Source: Auraticoccus cholistanensis (GTDB taxonomy: Bacteria; Actinomycetota; Actinomycetes; Propionibacteriales; Propionibacteriaceae). From it: a stretch of 64,000 nucleotides of DNA. The position numbers were made by a program, and so were the translations under genes. Location: the NCBI RefSeq assembly GCF_009742705.1, contig NZ_WPCU01000007.1, positions 51,999 to 115,998 on the forward strand. The letters are read 5' to 3'. Below are positions 63,144-64,000 of this stretch, piece after piece. The notes under the pieces were generated by a model. That model saw nothing but the letters and a program-made list of their open reading frames with translations. It did no database searches and was not told the DNA's origin. Position 1 is the stretch's first letter; each line of letters starts with the position of its first letter.

Positions 63144-64000
63144 TCAGCTCACTCGGACGCGCGGGTCGAGGGCCGCGACCATGAAGTCGGACAGGGTCGC
63201 GCCGACCAGCACGCACACCCCGCCGAAGGCCGCGACGGCGACGGCGCCGTGGACGTCCTGGCCCTGGATGCTGGTGATGGCGTACTCGCCCATGCCGTGG
63301 AAGCTGAAGAGCACCTCCACGAAGGTGGACCCCAGGAACAGCGTCGCCACGCTGAAGGCGAAGTAGGTGCCGGTGGGGATCAGCGAGGTCCGCAGCGCGT
63401 GCTTCATCACCGCGCGCCGGCGGGGCAGGCCCTTGGCCCGGGCGGTGCGGACGAAGTCCGAGCCGAGGGCGTCCAGCATCAGGTTGCGCTGGATCCGGCT
63501 GAAGAACGCGGCGTTGGCCAGCACCAGCACGAGGGTGGGCAGCGCCAGGTGCTGGATGCGGTCGACCAGCACGGCGCCGGGGTAGTCGCCGACCGAGCCC
63601 GTCTCGCCGACGAACTCGAACAGCCGCCAGCCGGTGGCGTCGTTGAAGTTGGTGGCTAGCACCTGCACCACGCTGATGAGCACGAACACCGGCACCGAGA
63701 AGATCGCCAGCGCCAGGAAGGTGATGGTGCGGTCGGAGATCTTGTACTGCTTGGTGGCGGTCCAGGCGCCGACGAGCACCCCCAGCGCGATGCCGCCCAG
63801 CGAGCCGATGGTGATCAGCCGGATGCTGACCCCGATCCGCCGGGCGATCTCGGGCCCGACGTCGCCGGTGCGCGGCGCCTCGCCCCAGTCCCAGTGCAGC
63901 AGCACGCCGGTGAGCCACGTCCAGTACCGCTGCAGCAGCGGCACCTCGTCGCTGAGGTTCTTGCTGCGCAGGCTGCTCTCGATCGTCTCGGCCGGGATCG
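63144..64000 (-). CDS. Peptide ABC transporter permease (DppB type), 5' end outside window
   Basis: The frame is open to the window edge, so the N-terminus is missing; 284 residues are visible. It carries the DppB-like TM core (RLITIGSLGGIALGVLVGAW), the EAA motif DFVRTARAKGLPRRRAV near the middle, and the conserved ending with GATLSDFMVAALDPRVRVS. It is the first visible gene of the oligopeptide operon. Confidence 0.9.
   Translation of the reverse strand, partial: IPAETIESSLRSKNLSDEVPLLQRYWTWLTGVLLHWDWGEAPRTGDVGPEIARRIGVSIRLITIGSLGGIALGVLVGAWTATKQYKISDRTITFLALAIFSVPVFVLISVVQVLATNFNDATGWRLFEFVGETGSVGDYPGAVLVDRIQHLALPTLVLVLANAAFFSRIQRNLMLDALGSDFVRTARAKGLPRRRAVMKHALRTSLIPTGTYFAFSVATLFLGSTFVEVLFSFHGMGEYAITSIQGQDVHGAVAVAAFGGVCVLVGATLSDFMVAALDPRVRVS

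Noticed and set aside
1-64000. Mobile elements, prophage, CRISPR array, toxin-antitoxin pair or attachment site at either tRNA
   Set aside because: No transposase or integrase, no repeat-spacer pattern, and no duplicated tRNA 3' end near 28399 or 57970.

Overview
This is a very GC-rich window (roughly 73% by eye) with GTG, TTG and ATG starts and dense GTGA/ATGA stop-start overlaps. Its gene content is typical of Actinobacteria: an acVLRF1 release factor, UdgX, IdeR, a Glp/GlpR-type division cluster, and many leaderless promoters of the form TANNNT, 6-7 nt, then the start codon. I infer a free-living actinobacterium, perhaps Propionibacteriales, but cannot name a genus. I see no insertion sequence, prophage or CRISPR array. 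The region looks chromosomal.

Layout. 1-2890: the end of an NRAMP transporter and pxpABC (5-oxoproline hydrolysis). 2883-7989 (minus): a CUT1 sugar ABC transporter without its own ATPase plus two Gfo/Idh/MocA dehydrogenases. 8291-11835: ABC exporter, permease, DesK-type kinase and NarL-type regulator, overlapping end to start. 11895-15929: pyruvate carboxylase and a broken udgX. 15946-18723: TetR with a divergent DrrAB-like exporter. 18725-23514: proteins of unknown role, a 29-residue membrane peptide, serC/pdxH divergent, and acVLRF1. 23515-23867: a structured leader with a short ORF before acVLRF1 and a leaderless upstream ORF before nagA. 23868-28289: nagA, ideR with a coupled unknown gene and methyltransferase, thioredoxin, and a frameshifted Cys-rich small protein.

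28327-41683: tRNA-Arg(CCT), a candidate small RNA, a UDP-glucose pyrophosphorylase, mscL, a SAF protein, an FmdB protein, penicillin acylase, Rrf2/TauE, a 2-hydroxyacid dehydrogenase, and a conserved actinobacterial block (5-formyl-THF cyclo-ligase divergent from glp/moeA, then moaC, mog, rimJ-like and a GlpR/SepX-like membrane protein). 41697-43836: an iron-box-controlled siderophore-interacting protein, an NmrA reductase and a small Cys protein. 43855-51556: a four-gene minus-strand carbohydrate operon with a divergent DeoR/LacI-type regulator. 51583-57862: alpha/beta hydrolase, a VanRS-like pair with a VanY-like carboxypeptidase, a TetR-GAPDH operon and a TetR-quinone reductase operon. 57970-64000: tRNA-Ala(CGC) and an oligopeptide-type ABC operon running off the right end.

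How the genes work together. Several circuits close within the window: IdeR (25094) and the iron box at 42510; TetR regulators beside palindromes; and response-regulator-like direct repeats between vanR-like and vanY-like genes. Three genes (8291, 15320, 28102) carry apparent frameshifts in GC-rich stretches, which suggests consensus errors as much as real decay. The most interesting items are the acVLRF1 leader, the shared palindromic -10 element at 37886-37892, the unknown four-gene carbohydrate operon, and the candidate small RNA at 28513-28631.
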